A DNA stretch of 15,077 nucleotides. Origin: Halocafeteria seosinensis. Its lineage: Eukaryota > Sar > Bigyra > Bicosoecida. This document shows, piece after piece, positions 1 to 7,937 of this stretch. The position numbers and the translations under genes are program-made. Each line of letters opens with the position of its first letter. Positions within the stretch are counted from its first letter, which is position 1. Location: contig LVLI01000776.1 in the NCBI GenBank assembly GCA_001687465.1, positions 1 to 15,077 on the forward strand. The letters are read 5' to 3'. Below the pieces are notes generated by a model that worked only from the letters and a program-made list of their open reading frames with translations, was not told the DNA's origin and ran no database searches.

Positions 1-20
1 CTATATTATTATCTTACAAA

Positions 21-134
21 CTTCTTTAAATCAAAATTTCTTTAAATAGAAAATCATTTTTTATTCTTTACCTATAAGAAAAAGAATAAAAATGATTTTT
101 ATTAAATCTAAAGAATTGAATTTAAAGAAATTTT
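21..134. repeat. Nested inverted repeats in the AT-rich left leader
   Basis: Two inverted repeats are nested. The outer arms at 33-47 and 120-134 are exact 15-nt reverse complements. The inner arms at 50-69 and 81-99 are reverse complements over 19 nt with one extra T on the left, and their loop is the 11 nt at 70-80. A further copy of the CTTTAAAT word lies at 24-31. The whole stretch 1-170 has no gene. It could be a terminator of a gene left of the window, part of a terminal inverted repeat, or a replication-related palindrome. The sequence does not decide between these. Confidence 0.65.
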
Positions 135-146
135 TAAAAATATCTC

Positions 147-170
147 TTATAGTATACTCAAAACTTTAGA
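147..170 (+). promoter_or_regulatory. Putative promoter of the DNA polymerase gene
   Basis: A TTATAGTATA box (147-156) lies 14 nt before the polymerase ATG at 171. It resembles the TATATA/TATAG boxes placed close to the ATG of most other genes in the window, but is a weaker match than those of the structural genes, which might reflect a different (early) class. The assignment rests on position and similarity only. Confidence 0.4.
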
Positions 171-3100
171 ATGGTTAGTATTAAGAATGTTAATTTAATG
201 TCACTAGCCGATTTACGGCGGTTTGCTAAGAGGTTCAAATCGTTTGGAGTTGTACAAGGAGCGGTTTCAAAAATGTCAAGAGACCAACTTGTTAATAAAC
301 TCTTACCATTACAGGATGAAATCAGAGATATAATAGATGAAGAGATAGATAGGAATAGAATTCAAGCATCGCTTCCGAAGAAGAAGAATCAACTAGTGAA
401 GTTAGCGAAAGATTTAAAACAAAGCGGATTTATTAGGGGTGGAATAACTAAACTTAATATTTCTGAGTTGAAGAATAAAGTAATTCAAGGGAAGAGACTA
501 GAAGCTCAACAGCCAACAGCTTTACAACAGATTAGTCAGGATGAAATATTAGAGTTTCCAGCAATGGAAGCTTGGATAAGACAACCAAAACAAAGTTTAT
601 TCGGAGTTACAGCAGATAACCTTAAACAAGTAATTATTAATCTTGAAGATGGGGTTGGAGTTCCTGTATTTAGTGACCCTTTTAATCCTTCAATTTATAG
701 TCCATTCTTTACCAGAGAGTTATCGCTTAAAGCATATGTAAGATTTATTATAAACAGGATAAATGAGTTTAAAGAGGATTTTACAAAAATGACTTTAAGA
801 GTATCCGGTTATATTAGGGTTAATAAAGAAGAATCAGATGATAAAAATTCTATCTGGAAATTTGTAAATAAAAATATCACATCAGAATTTATAGATATTA
901 GTTTGTTTTCAGAGAATTTTCTGATAGAAAAATTTGAAGAAAAACTACGACATTTAGAATATGGCAACGCTTTACTAGTTGGATTTGCGATTGTTTTCAG
1001 TAAAGATTTGGACATAACTAACGGTGGTTGTAATACTAAAACAAAAAGGACTTTATCACACTCAGCTTTTGGATGGGCAAAAGTTGTTGACCCTCATAGT
1101 AATGGAAACAACTGTGGAATTAGAGCAATAGTTGAGTTCTGTAAGAAAAAGAAAATAATAACTGGTAAGATAAACTGTAACACAATTAGGGATAAGACTG
1201 GATTGCGAAGAAAGAAAACATTATCACCTGAAGAATTAGGAAAAGTAGCCGAATACTTTAAGATAAATTTAATTGTTTATAATTTTAAGAAAGAAATAGT
1301 TTATCAATCAGAAGGGTTCTCTCAGACTTGCGAGTTATTATTAACATTCTGTAGTGAAATGATGGAAGATATACCGAAGAACAGTGTAAATGAATGGGGT
1401 CACTACGTACTAGTGATTAACAGTGAATATTATAAAGATATAACTTGTGACAAATGTTTGAGGGTTCTTTCCAGAAAACCAGAGGAAAGAGAAAAACATA
1501 TTTGTAATCCGAATGCGTTAGCTTATGTCAACAGTCATTATGTTAATACTAAAGATGAGAATGGAAATCACAAGCAGAAGGATAACACAAAGTTTATGTA
1601 TTCAAGTAATAATAACTCATCCAAAGAATTAACTGGTAGTGAAAGATGTTATAGTTTTGATTTTGAAACTTTTGTTAAACCACATCAACAGATACTAAAT
1701 GTTTATGCTTGGGGGTTACACAATTCAAAATTGGGTTATGTGATGGATTACGGGGAAGATTGCTTTGAAAACTTTATTAATTTCATATTGGAAATACCAG
1801 CTGTTTATGGAGAAAGACCTTATAAAACCGAATTTGGGGTATGGGCAAGGAATGAAAATAATGGTGAATTATTATTAAGAAAATATAAAAAACCTCAATA
1901 TGCTATTGCTTATAACGGTTCGCGTTTTGATTTTCATTTTGTTATAGATGAACTATCTAAACGGAATGTAGATATTGATAATTTAATTATTAACAATGGG
2001 GCAATTTTAGGGTTTGAAATTAAAAAAAATAATTTAAAATTTTGGGATATTAACCAACATATAGCAGGTCCACTAAAGAAAGCGTTGAAAGATTTTAAAT
2101 GTCCAACTCAGAAAGGGGATTTTGACCACTTTAAAGTTAAAAGTTGGACTGATGTTCATCAATACAAAGATGAATGGGAACCGTATTTAGAAGGAGATGT
2201 TTTAGGGTTAAGTCAATTGGTAGAAAAATATTCAAAAACGGTGTATCATATATTTGATGAAGTAGAAGGTTTAGAATCGTCAAAGTTTGACCCGAAAGAA
2301 TTTCTAACCTTGCCTTCTTGTGGTTTTCAGATGTGGAAACATACTTTATTCAATGATAAAAAGAGAGAAGTTTCTGATGAACCACCGTTAATTGAAATTC
2401 CAAACGAACAGGAAGATATAAAAAATATTCGTCAGTCTACTTATGGTGGAAGAACTTATCCATTGGTTTCGGAATATGAAAGCAAACATTATCCGGAAAT
2501 AAAGAAACTGTGGAAACAACAAGAGGAAGCAACAACTGACACAGAAAAAGAAGAATTATTAAAGAAAGGCAAGGATATGTATCAGAGTCTTGAAGATTAC
2601 ATTTTTAATGCTGATGTTACTAGTCTTTATCCTACCGCAATGAGATATTATGAATATCCAAATGGGAAAGGGACAAGATTAAGCGAGGAAGAAAATCCTA
2701 ATGTTGAAAAGGAGAATTTAAAACAAAAATTAAATACTAGACAACCACTTGACTATTACTGTATTTTACGGGTAAAGCTTTCAAATTCAAACAAAAATTT
2801 AACTGTTGCTCCACTACCGAAACCGAAGTTTCAAAACGAACGGCGAGTTGGTGTAAGTTGGGATATTGAAGATGTTGAGGATGGTTGGTATACTAACATT
2901 GATATTGAGAATAGTATTAAGCACGGTTATAAAGTTGAAGAAATATATGACGGAATACTATATAAAGGAAGTGCAAAATTGTTTAGTAAATATGTTGATA
3001 CATTTCTAAAAATCAAACAAAAACAAGATAGTCTTAAGGGAACATCAGAATATAATCCAGCTTTACGAGCTGTAGCAAAACTATTTGTAAATTCATTATA

Positions 3101-3884
3101 TGGTAAGACTCTACAGAAACCAGTTTATAATAATACTAAACTGTGTAAATCAGCTAAAGATATTATTGAGTTTTGGAATAGTCACACAGTAAGCGAATGT
3201 TTGATTGGAAATAATGGTGATACAGTAATTCTTACTGGAACAATATTAAACCTAGAAAAAGGAAATACAAAACCAAATCATCTAGGAGCTTTCTTATTGT
3301 CTTATTCAAGACGAATAATGTTAGAAGCGATTGAGGCAATTAATCCGGAATTAGATGAACATTCATTTACTTATACTGATACGGACAGTCTCCATATTCA
3401 CGCAAAGGATTTGAACAAGTTGAAATTTAGATATTGGCAAGGTAAAGATGGTAAAGAATATATGGGTGATAGAATTAATCCGGTAAATAATAGAAAATGG
3501 TTTGAAAAAGGTTTAGGGTGTTTATCTAACGATATTGACGATGATGGATTGATTGTTAGGGAATTGAATTATGGACCGAAAAATTATTATTATGTTTATA
3601 TTACTGTAAACGGTGAGATTAAATCATCTAGAAAGAGTAAGGGAATAGTTAAAGACTATTTAAATGATGATTTATACGAAACTGGTAAGAGTAAAGAAAT
3701 AGTTATGGAAAAGCGGTTAAAGAAGATTGGAATAAAACCAAATAAGAATCAATCAAACGCTGGTTTAACTAGTTTTAATATTATTCAATCGGATATGACC
3801 CGAAGCTGGAATCCAGATTGGGAATTAGATAGACGGATTGAGGGAAAATATTATCCGAAAGGTCATATCAAATTAACACAATAA
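171..3884 (+). CDS. polB: Protein-primed family B DNA polymerase with SAP-like and OTU/papain-like N-terminal domains
   Basis: Replicative DNA polymerase of the Polinton type, expected to copy the linear element using a terminal protein as primer. The 3'-5' exonuclease motifs are D497-F-E499 (Exo I), Y581-N582 with D587 (Exo II) and Y672-xxx-D676 (Exo III). Polymerase motifs are D815-xx-SLYP (A), K970-xxx-NSLYG (B) and YTDTDS at 1068-1073 (C), all intact. Upstream are two similar SAP-like helical repeats (about 9-47 and 71-105), then a segment with N314-C315-G316 and W409-G410-H411-Y412 that looks like an OTU/papain-like cysteine protease core, then a C426-C429-H443-C445 zinc knuckle. At 1237 aa it is long even for this family because of the N-terminal domains. 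The integrase follows 8 nt downstream with no hairpin between, so the two may be co-transcribed. The polymerase call is near certain; the protease-like domain is a motif-level inference. Confidence 0.96.
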   Translation: MVSIKNVNLMSLADLRRFAKRFKSFGVVQGAVSKMSRDQLVNKLLPLQDEIRDIIDEEIDRNRIQASLPKKKNQLVKLAKDLKQSGFIRGGITKLNISELKNKVIQGKRLEAQQPTALQQISQDEILEFPAMEAWIRQPKQSLFGVTADNLKQVIINLEDGVGVPVFSDPFNPSIYSPFFTRELSLKAYVRFIINRINEFKEDFTKMTLRVSGYIRVNKEESDDKNSIWKFVNKNITSEFIDISLFSENFLIEKFEEKLRHLEYGNALLVGFAIVFSKDLDITNGGCNTKTKRTLSHSAFGWAKVVDPHSNGNNCGIRAIVEFCKKKKIITGKINCNTIRDKTGLRRKKTLSPEELGKVAEYFKINLIVYNFKKEIVYQSEGFSQTCELLLTFCSEMMEDIPKNSVNEWGHYVLVINSEYYKDITCDKCLRVLSRKPEEREKHICNPNALAYVNSHYVNTKDENGNHKQKDNTKFMYSSNNNSSKELTGSERCYSFDFETFVKPHQQILNVYAWGLHNSKLGYVMDYGEDCFENFINFILEIPAVYGERPYKTEFGVWARNENNGELLLRKYKKPQYAIAYNGSRFDFHFVIDELSKRNVDIDNLIINNGAILGFEIKKNNLKFWDINQHIAGPLKKALKDFKCPTQKGDFDHFKVKSWTDVHQYKDEWEPYLEGDVLGLSQLVEKYSKTVYHIFDEVEGLESSKFDPKEFLTLPSCGFQMWKHTLFNDKKREVSDEPPLIEIPNEQEDIKNIRQSTYGGRTYPLVSEYESKHYPEIKKLWKQQEEATTDTEKEELLKKGKDMYQSLEDYIFNADVTSLYPTAMRYYEYPNGKGTRLSEEENPNVEKENLKQKLNTRQPLDYYCILRVKLSNSNKNLTVAPLPKPKFQNERRVGVSWDIEDVEDGWYTNIDIENSIKHGYKVEEIYDGILYKGSAKLFSKYVDTFLKIKQKQDSLKGTSEYNPALRAVAKLFVNSLYGKTLQKPVYNNTKLCKSAKDIIEFWNSHTVSECLIGNNGDTVILTGTILNLEKGNTKPNHLGAFLLSYSRRIMLEAIEAINPELDEHSFTYTDTDSLHIHAKDLNKLKFRYWQGKDGKEYMGDRINPVNNRKWFEKGLGCLSNDIDDDGLIVRELNYGPKNYYYVYITVNGEIKSSRKSKGIVKDYLNDDLYETGKSKEIVMEKRLKKIGIKPNKNQSNAGLTSFNIIQSDMTRSWNPDWELDRRIEGKYYPKGHIKLTQ

Positions 3885-3892
3885 ATATAGAA

Positions 3893-4843
3893 ATGTCGTC
3901 AAAACCAGAATTGAAAAAGTTAGCTAAAGAAATAACTAAACCAATACAAAGAAAGTTTCCTCGTAAGCAGATTATAACGGAAATGGTAGGTGAACTAATG
4001 GCAATGGATTTAATGGATTTTGGAGCAAACAAAATTGATAACGGATATAGATTTGCTGTAGTTGCGATTGATGTTTATTCTAGGTTTATATTTGCGAAAC
4101 CAACAACAAAATCATCTGACGATATGACAAAAAACATTAGGGAAATTCTGAACGAAAATATTTTAATTCCTTCAAGTGTATGGACTGATAGGGGAATTGA
4201 ATTTTATAACTCAAAAGTTCAAGAACTGTTTAAAGAATTTAGAATTAATCACTATTCAACTTCAGGAGAAAGCAAATCAGCACCTGTTGAACGAGTTATT
4301 AGAACACTTAAGAATAAATTAAAGCAAAAGTTTATTGAGGAAGGGTCAGAAAAATGGACTAAGTTTTTACCGGAAGTTGTAGAGGAATATAATAATACAA
4401 AACATTCTTCTACTGGAGCTAAACCGATAGAAACATACACATTTAAAAAGCAACATACAGAAAAAGAGAGAAAAATTCCTAAACAAACTCAAAAGTTTAA
4501 GGTTGGTGATAAAGTTCGGATATCAATGGTAAAAGGAATATTTCAAAAAGAGTCAGATTTAGGTAATTGGTCATATGAGGTTTTTGAAGTTAACAGAGTT
4601 ATTGATGATAAACCCCTAAGATATACTTTAAAAGACTGGAAAGGAGATATTATTGATGGAACATTTTATCAACAAGAGCTTCAGAAAACCGATGTTCCCA
4701 ATACTTTTTTAATTGATGAAGTTTTAGAAACAAGAACTAGAAATGGACAAAAAGAAAGCCTAGTTAGTTGGTTTGGTCACTCTGAAGATTTTAACGAATG
4801 GATACCTTCATCTGAAGTTAATGACCTACGAAAGAAAAAATAA
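3893..4843 (+). CDS. int: Retroviral-type (rve) integrase with C-terminal chromodomain
   Basis: DDE-type integrase expected to insert the element into host chromosomes. The catalytic core is visible as D39 (in AMDLMDF), D99 (in WTDRGIEF) and E133 (in PVERVIR), with 33 residues between the last two, the spacing I recall for Polinton integrases. A SH3-like DNA-binding segment follows (about 201-264, starting FKVGDKVRI). The last 45 residues (about 272-313, with VSWFGHSEDFNEWIP) read as a chromodomain, which in related elements may steer integration to particular chromatin. No HHCC zinc domain precedes the core, which is usual for the family. The ATG lies 8 nt after the polymerase stop, with a TATAG word just before it. 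The stop codon lies inside the hairpin at 4839-4873. All catalytic residues are intact. Confidence 0.96.
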   Translation: MSSKPELKKLAKEITKPIQRKFPRKQIITEMVGELMAMDLMDFGANKIDNGYRFAVVAIDVYSRFIFAKPTTKSSDDMTKNIREILNENILIPSSVWTDRGIEFYNSKVQELFKEFRINHYSTSGESKSAPVERVIRTLKNKLKQKFIEEGSEKWTKFLPEVVEEYNNTKHSSTGAKPIETYTFKKQHTEKERKIPKQTQKFKVGDKVRISMVKGIFQKESDLGNWSYEVFEVNRVIDDKPLRYTLKDWKGDIIDGTFYQQELQKTDVPNTFLIDEVLETRTRNGQKESLVSWFGHSEDFNEWIPSSEVNDLRKKK

Positions 4844-4873
4844 AAGTAAACGAAATATTTATTTACTTTTATT
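4839..4873. terminator. Bidirectional hairpin between convergent genes
   Basis: The arms 4839-4850 and 4862-4873 are perfect 12-nt reverse complements around an 11-nt loop. The integrase stop (4841-4843) lies in the left arm, and the stop of the opposing pVI-like gene (4872-4874) falls at the end of the right arm. One palindrome therefore closes both converging transcription units. It has the form of the transcript-end hairpins of mimiviruses and virophages. Function is inferred. Confidence 0.75.
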
Positions 4874-5237
4874 AAGCAACCGCCTGAGCCGTATTATCTA
4901 TTCCACCTCTAATATCTCCTCTAGCAAAACTTTTTCCTGCTCTAACTGCTGACTCAGCTTGACCGACTCCGGGTACACCAGCTCTTGCAGCGTTCGCTAT
5001 TGCCCCGTCAAAATTCCCTTGTGTGACATCATCAACAGCATCAACTCCAGCTTCTATTGCCCCTAGTGGTGTAAATTTTTCAGCTACTCCAATTGCGTCT
5101 CCTAAGACAGGAATATTTTTAGCATTTTGTAATTGCTTTTTACCCCATTTTATCCCTTTATGGATACCTTTACCTATTTTTTTAAAGCCTTTACCTATCT
5201 TCTTACCGAACTTTTTGATTCCAGAGAAGAAACCCAT
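4872..5237 (-). CDS. Small basic/amphipathic virion protein, pVI-like (putative membrane-active core protein)
   Basis: Predicted 121 aa. The N-terminus is a run of Gly/Lys/Phe/Ile amphipathic repeats (MGFFSGIKKFGKKIGKGFKKIGK, broken across residues 1-23), followed by a small-residue (Ala/Gly) rich segment with helix-compatible hydrophobic stretches (about 42-66 and 79-92). This layout recalls adenovirus pVI-type and other small membrane-lytic or core proteins that Polinton-like elements encode next to the penton; that link is by composition, not homology I can prove. The start is set at 5237. The Met at 5252 lies inside the TATATAGA promoter box and would code for the box itself. The N-terminus resembles the leader of the lipase at 12250. 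Role in capsid core or membrane penetration is inferred. Confidence 0.7.
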   Translation of the reverse strand: MGFFSGIKKFGKKIGKGFKKIGKGIHKGIKWGKKQLQNAKNIPVLGDAIGVAEKFTPLGAIEAGVDAVDDVTQGNFDGAIANAARAGVPGVGQAESAVRAGKSFARGDIRGGIDNTAQAVA

Positions 5238-5252
5238 TTTATCTATATACAA
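5238..5252 (-). promoter_or_regulatory. TATATAGA promoter box of the pVI-like gene
   Basis: On the minus strand the sequence TGTATATAGATAAA directly precedes the ATG at 5237. It matches the TATATA-RGA type of box seen before the other structural genes and decides the start codon. Confidence 0.5.
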
Positions 5253-5283
5253 TTTAGAAGCAAACCTTATTTAAAAAAAAGAG

Positions 5284-6087
5284 CTAGATAATATGATATT
5301 CAAATGCTAAGTAGACGTTACCCCCGTTTAAATCAATTGACCGAAATTGGTCATCAGTAACTTCAATAGAAATTCTATATAATTCATCAATTTCAAATGA
5401 AAACATTTCATCATCGCTTAAATGAAGAGTAATTAAATCACCAAAAGATTGGTCAACCAAAACTGAAGCCAAAATATGAGGGTTATCATTAGGAGAGGGA
5501 GTTATTGTAATATCATTTGATACTTTATCGCGTGAAAGAATATGATACACACTAGTATTAATTAACCGAGGAATTCCACTAGGAGTTAAGCTTGACCCAT
5601 TCGGAATATTTGTTTGCGTTAGGTCATCTATCAAGCCGAGTTTGACGTTAGCGTGATTAAATAATTGAGTTCCATTAACTTCAGTTTCATAAATAAAATC
5701 ACTAACGATACGGATTGTTACACCTGTGTTATTGGTAAAGACAAGTTTTTTATTATCATTATTAAGAGTAACTGTAATTCCGCTATCACTGTTATTACTA
5801 AACAGTTGAGTAAGATGGTCAGCTAAATCCTGACCGTTATCAAACACTCGGGAACTAGAAATATCAACATATTTTAGCGTTGTTTCGACCAAATACCATA
5901 ACCGAGTATCATTAGGATGAAAGGTATACATTAGATTTGGAATAACAGCTTTTCTTAGTCCGAATTTAATTTTTCTACCATAAGTTACAACAGGACGGGA
6001 TAAAAACGAAGAAAAATTATGACGAGACGTATTAGGTTCTCTATCTATTTCTGAGTTTATAGCTAATTTAAAATTTTGACGTGTCAT
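5284..6087 (-). CDS. Minor capsid (penton) protein, single jelly-roll type
   Basis: Predicted 267 aa and rich in beta-prone segments, with no membrane segment or enzymatic motif. The opening NFSSFLSRPV...RKIKFGLRKAVIPNLMYTFHP and the closing GGNVYLAFEYHII are the kind of N- and C-terminal strands seen in penton/minor capsid proteins of Polintons, virophages and Polinton-like viruses. Length also fits. Pentons plug the fivefold vertices of the icosahedral shell built from the major capsid protein encoded at 9272-10720. The gene shares an identical 29-nt promoter/start segment with the 418-aa gene at 7938-9194, implying joint expression. Its position between the VLTF3-like gene and the pVI-like gene, in a morphogenesis cluster, supports the call. 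Direct homology was not tested. Confidence 0.8.
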   Translation of the reverse strand: MTRQNFKLAINSEIDREPNTSRHNFSSFLSRPVVTYGRKIKFGLRKAVIPNLMYTFHPNDTRLWYLVETTLKYVDISSSRVFDNGQDLADHLTQLFSNNSDSGITVTLNNDNKKLVFTNNTGVTIRIVSDFIYETEVNGTQLFNHANVKLGLIDDLTQTNIPNGSSLTPSGIPRLINTSVYHILSRDKVSNDITITPSPNDNPHILASVLVDQSFGDLITLHLSDDEMFSFEIDELYRISIEVTDDQFRSIDLNGGNVYLAFEYHII

Positions 6088-6110
6088 TCTTATCTTTATA
6101 TAATTACTAT
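6082..6110 (-). promoter_or_regulatory. Promoter/start segment of the penton gene (copy 1 of a 29-nt repeat)
   Basis: This 29-nt segment is identical to 9189-9217. It contains TTATATAAAGATAAGA immediately before the ATG and the first two codons (ATG ACA). Identity across noncoding bases at two unlinked structural genes points to a shared promoter, presumably of the late class. Confidence 0.65.
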
Positions 6111-6141
6111 TAAAACTTTTCTTTTATAAAAGAGTTTTAAT
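6109..6141 (-). terminator. Hairpin at the 3' end of the VLTF3-like gene
   Basis: Arms 6109-6117 and 6133-6141 are perfect 9-nt complements. Inside them the palindrome CTTTTATAAAAG (6121-6132) extends the stem past a 3-nt bulge. The right arm covers the stop codon at 6137-6139. It sits directly upstream of the penton promoter. Confidence 0.65.
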
Positions 6142-6787
6142 AAGGGACGGTTTCGTAAAATGTCCAGTTGAGGGTTTGACACAGTTCTTTATATAATTTA
6201 TCATTGGTAATGTATTTTTTCCGAAACGGAATGAGTTTTCTAGCTAAGTCTTCATATCCTCTTTTCTGAAGAAGTTTCAAGACAACATAGGAGCTTTCAA
6301 AGAATATTTTTCTTGAACGTTTTTTAGAAAGAAATGCTGTAAACAATTGAAAAAAGTTTATCTTTATTTCAAGACTTAAAACTCCGCCGATTTGTGGTTG
6401 CTTTTCACCGGTGAGTAAAGTATAAATGTTATTAACTCGGTTATACCAATTATATTTCTTATGTTTCTTCAAATATTGCTGAATATTAGCTTTTGTTATA
6501 CTTAAGTTATTTTCCTCAAGGTATTTAGTGATATCGTAAAGTTTAGCATCAGAGACTTCATTAGGTTTCATACCTTGAATTGATAATAAAAAATCATCAA
6601 ATAACCGAATAGTTCTGTTATATGGTTGAGGTTTAAAATTATTGGGAGAAATAGAAATTAATGACTGAGGAATTCCAATAATTGGAGCTGTCATTCCGCA
6701 ATAAGGGCAAACCATTTCTTCATCTTGATAGTTCTCAAGGAATTCTTTACAGTCTTGACAGACTTCCAAATCATCATAGTTGTTCAT
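6137..6787 (-). CDS. VLTF3-like late transcription factor with N-terminal zinc ribbon
   Basis: Predicted 216 aa. A zinc-ribbon-like C10-x2-C13 and C27-x2-C30 pair opens the protein. The rest follows the pattern of the poxvirus VLTF3 family (Pfam Pox_VLTF3): YNRTIRLFDDFLLSIQG, then a helical LSITKANIQQYLKKHKKY segment with NRVNNIYTLLTG, then SRKIFFESSYVVLKLLQKRG, and a C-terminal ELCQTLNWTFYETVP matching the family's closing C-x-x-L-x-W-x-F signature. In poxviruses and other nucleocytoplasmic large DNA viruses such factors activate late genes. Here it sits inside the capsid gene cluster, between ATPase and penton. A TATATATA box within the preceding hairpin is its likely promoter. It could be the factor that reads the TATATA-type boxes of the structural genes (inference). 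Confidence 0.8.
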   Translation of the reverse strand: MNNYDDLEVCQDCKEFLENYQDEEMVCPYCGMTAPIIGIPQSLISISPNNFKPQPYNRTIRLFDDFLLSIQGMKPNEVSDAKLYDITKYLEENNLSITKANIQQYLKKHKKYNWYNRVNNIYTLLTGEKQPQIGGVLSLEIKINFFQLFTAFLSKKRSRKIFFESSYVVLKLLQKRGYEDLARKLIPFRKKYITNDKLYKELCQTLNWTFYETVPY

Positions 6788-6788
6788 T

Positions 6789-6820
6789 TTATTTTCTAAA
6801 TATATATATATAGAAAATAA
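6789..6820 (-). terminator. Hairpin at the 3' end of the ATPase gene, with the VLTF3-like promoter in its loop
   Basis: Arms 6789-6798 and 6811-6820 are perfect 10-nt complements around a 12-nt AT-alternating loop. The hairpin starts 2 nt past the ATPase stop (6823-6825) and ends just before the VLTF3-like ATG (6787). The loop supplies the TATATATA box. Terminator and next promoter therefore occupy the same 32 bases. Confidence 0.65.
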
Positions 6821-6822
6821 TT

Positions 6823-7911
6823 CTATAAGTTAAATCTTTCTTTAAAGTCTTTTAGATTTCTTTTTAAATCAGGACTTTCAAATAATAAAAATCTCTCTAA
6901 TACCTGAGGGTCGGTTGGTTTTGGGTTTTTTACATTGAATCGTCGGATAAAATCAAATCTTAGACTTCGGTTATTTTTATCTTCAACAAAGTTTCTAGAC
7001 TCAGTACCAAAAGGAACAACCTTTTCTTTACCATTAACACTAAAAATAGCTTTCATTTTAGTTGAATCGCCTTTTTCAAGTTTCTTTAGTTTTATTTTTT
7101 CGGGGTTGTTTGACTCGGAGGGTTTGTTTTGTTTTGTTTTCTTTGGTTTAGTTTCTCCTCTTCCTGCTTTTATAACTTCGCCTAAGATTTCTCCCCCTTC
7201 AGGAATATTGTCTTTAAATTTTGATAAATCAATAATCTCTAGATTTTTATCGCGGAATCTTGATTCTTTTGGTTGAGTGTAATCAATAGCGAAGAAACTA
7301 AACTTTTCTTTGGTGTGTTCATCAACTAGTTTAAAGAATTGGTCTTTTGTTAAACCGTTGGAATGTTCTTTAAATATTTTCTCTCTTTCTTCATCAGGAA
7401 ATTCATATAAAATTAACATAGAACAGTTAATTGACCTTGAAGAAGGATTTAAATCCATATACTTCTGGGAAGTAAAAATTGAACTAACAAGACTTTCACG
7501 TCCATTCATAATAATCCTATCAATACCATTATTTTTGTTTTTCTTTGAAACATTAAAAGCGGTTAAATCTTCAAATATAAAGGCTGTCTCCTTGTGGTCT
7601 TGTTCTAATTCATCCATTATTTCATTCACCTTATCATCATTATACTTTTTAAACAGTTCCATATCAAAGGAGGGCTTCTTTTCATTGTGTAACGTTTTCA
7701 TTTGTGAGATTGTGTCGGATTTACCAGCCATTAAAATAACCCGTTTTAAAACTTTATTATACTCTTCAAATATTAAATTCATCATTAAGTTTGTTTTTCC
7801 GCTACCAGTTGCTCCTACTATACAAATACGAAACGGAAAATGTAGGTCTTCAGAAATACTGTATTTCTTCTCTTTTTCTTTATTTCGGTATACTTTCCAA
7901 CGAGATGACAT
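6823..7911 (-). CDS. A32/FtsK-HerA-type genome packaging ATPase
   Basis: Predicted 362 aa. Walker A is G33-ATGSGKT40, in FRICIVGATGSGKT. Walker B is the hydrophobic FIFED at 111-115, with E114 and D115 acidic. A SIFTSQKYMDLNP segment (144-156) is the expected sensor motif region. This is the motor that pumps DNA into the preformed capsid at a vertex in Polintons, virophages and poxviruses. The C-terminal part (about 235-290) is a lysine-rich low-complexity linker, followed by a predicted helical tail with DFIRRFN and DFKERFNL, longer than a minimal packaging ATPase. The promoter TATATAGACG abuts the ATG (7912-7921). The gene lies in the morphogenesis cluster between the 418-aa protein and the VLTF3-like factor. 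Confidence 0.92.
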   Translation of the reverse strand: MSSRWKVYRNKEKEKKYSISEDLHFPFRICIVGATGSGKTNLMMNLIFEEYNKVLKRVILMAGKSDTISQMKTLHNEKKPSFDMELFKKYNDDKVNEIMDELEQDHKETAFIFEDLTAFNVSKKNKNNGIDRIIMNGRESLVSSIFTSQKYMDLNPSSRSINCSMLILYEFPDEEREKIFKEHSNGLTKDQFFKLVDEHTKEKFSFFAIDYTQPKESRFRDKNLEIIDLSKFKDNIPEGGEILGEVIKAGRGETKPKKTKQNKPSESNNPEKIKLKKLEKGDSTKMKAIFSVNGKEKVVPFGTESRNFVEDKNNRSLRFDFIRRFNVKNPKPTDPQVLERFLLFESPDLKRNLKDFKERFNL

Positions 7912-7921
7912 CGTCTATATA
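7912..7921 (-). promoter_or_regulatory. TATATAGA box of the ATPase gene
   Basis: Minus-strand TATATAGACG lies immediately 5' of the ATG at 7911. It belongs to the same box family as the other structural genes and overlaps the hairpin at 7918-7933. Confidence 0.5.
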
Positions 7922-7933
7922 CTTAAGAGTATA
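7918..7933 (-). terminator. Short hairpin between the 418-aa gene and the ATPase gene
   Basis: Arms 7918-7923 (TATACT) and 7928-7933 (AGTATA) form a perfect 6-bp stem with a 4-nt loop. It begins 4 nt beyond the stop of the 418-aa gene (7938-7940). It is short and would be unconvincing alone, but its placement matches the pattern at the other gene ends. Confidence 0.4.
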
Positions 7934-7937
7934 ACTT

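Noticed and set aside
809-1015. Minus-strand frame of 68 codons inside the polymerase gene
   Set aside because: It lies wholly opposite a strongly supported coding region, has no promoter box and no recognisable motif.
4252-4440. Minus-strand frame of 62 codons inside the integrase gene
   Set aside because: It lies opposite the catalytic Glu region of the integrase; a shadow of constrained coding sequence.
5023-5274. Plus-strand frame of 83 codons opposite the pVI-like gene
   Set aside because: Pro/Phe/Leu composition is the expected antisense of a Gly/Lys-rich gene; the minus strand has the promoter box and fits the cluster.
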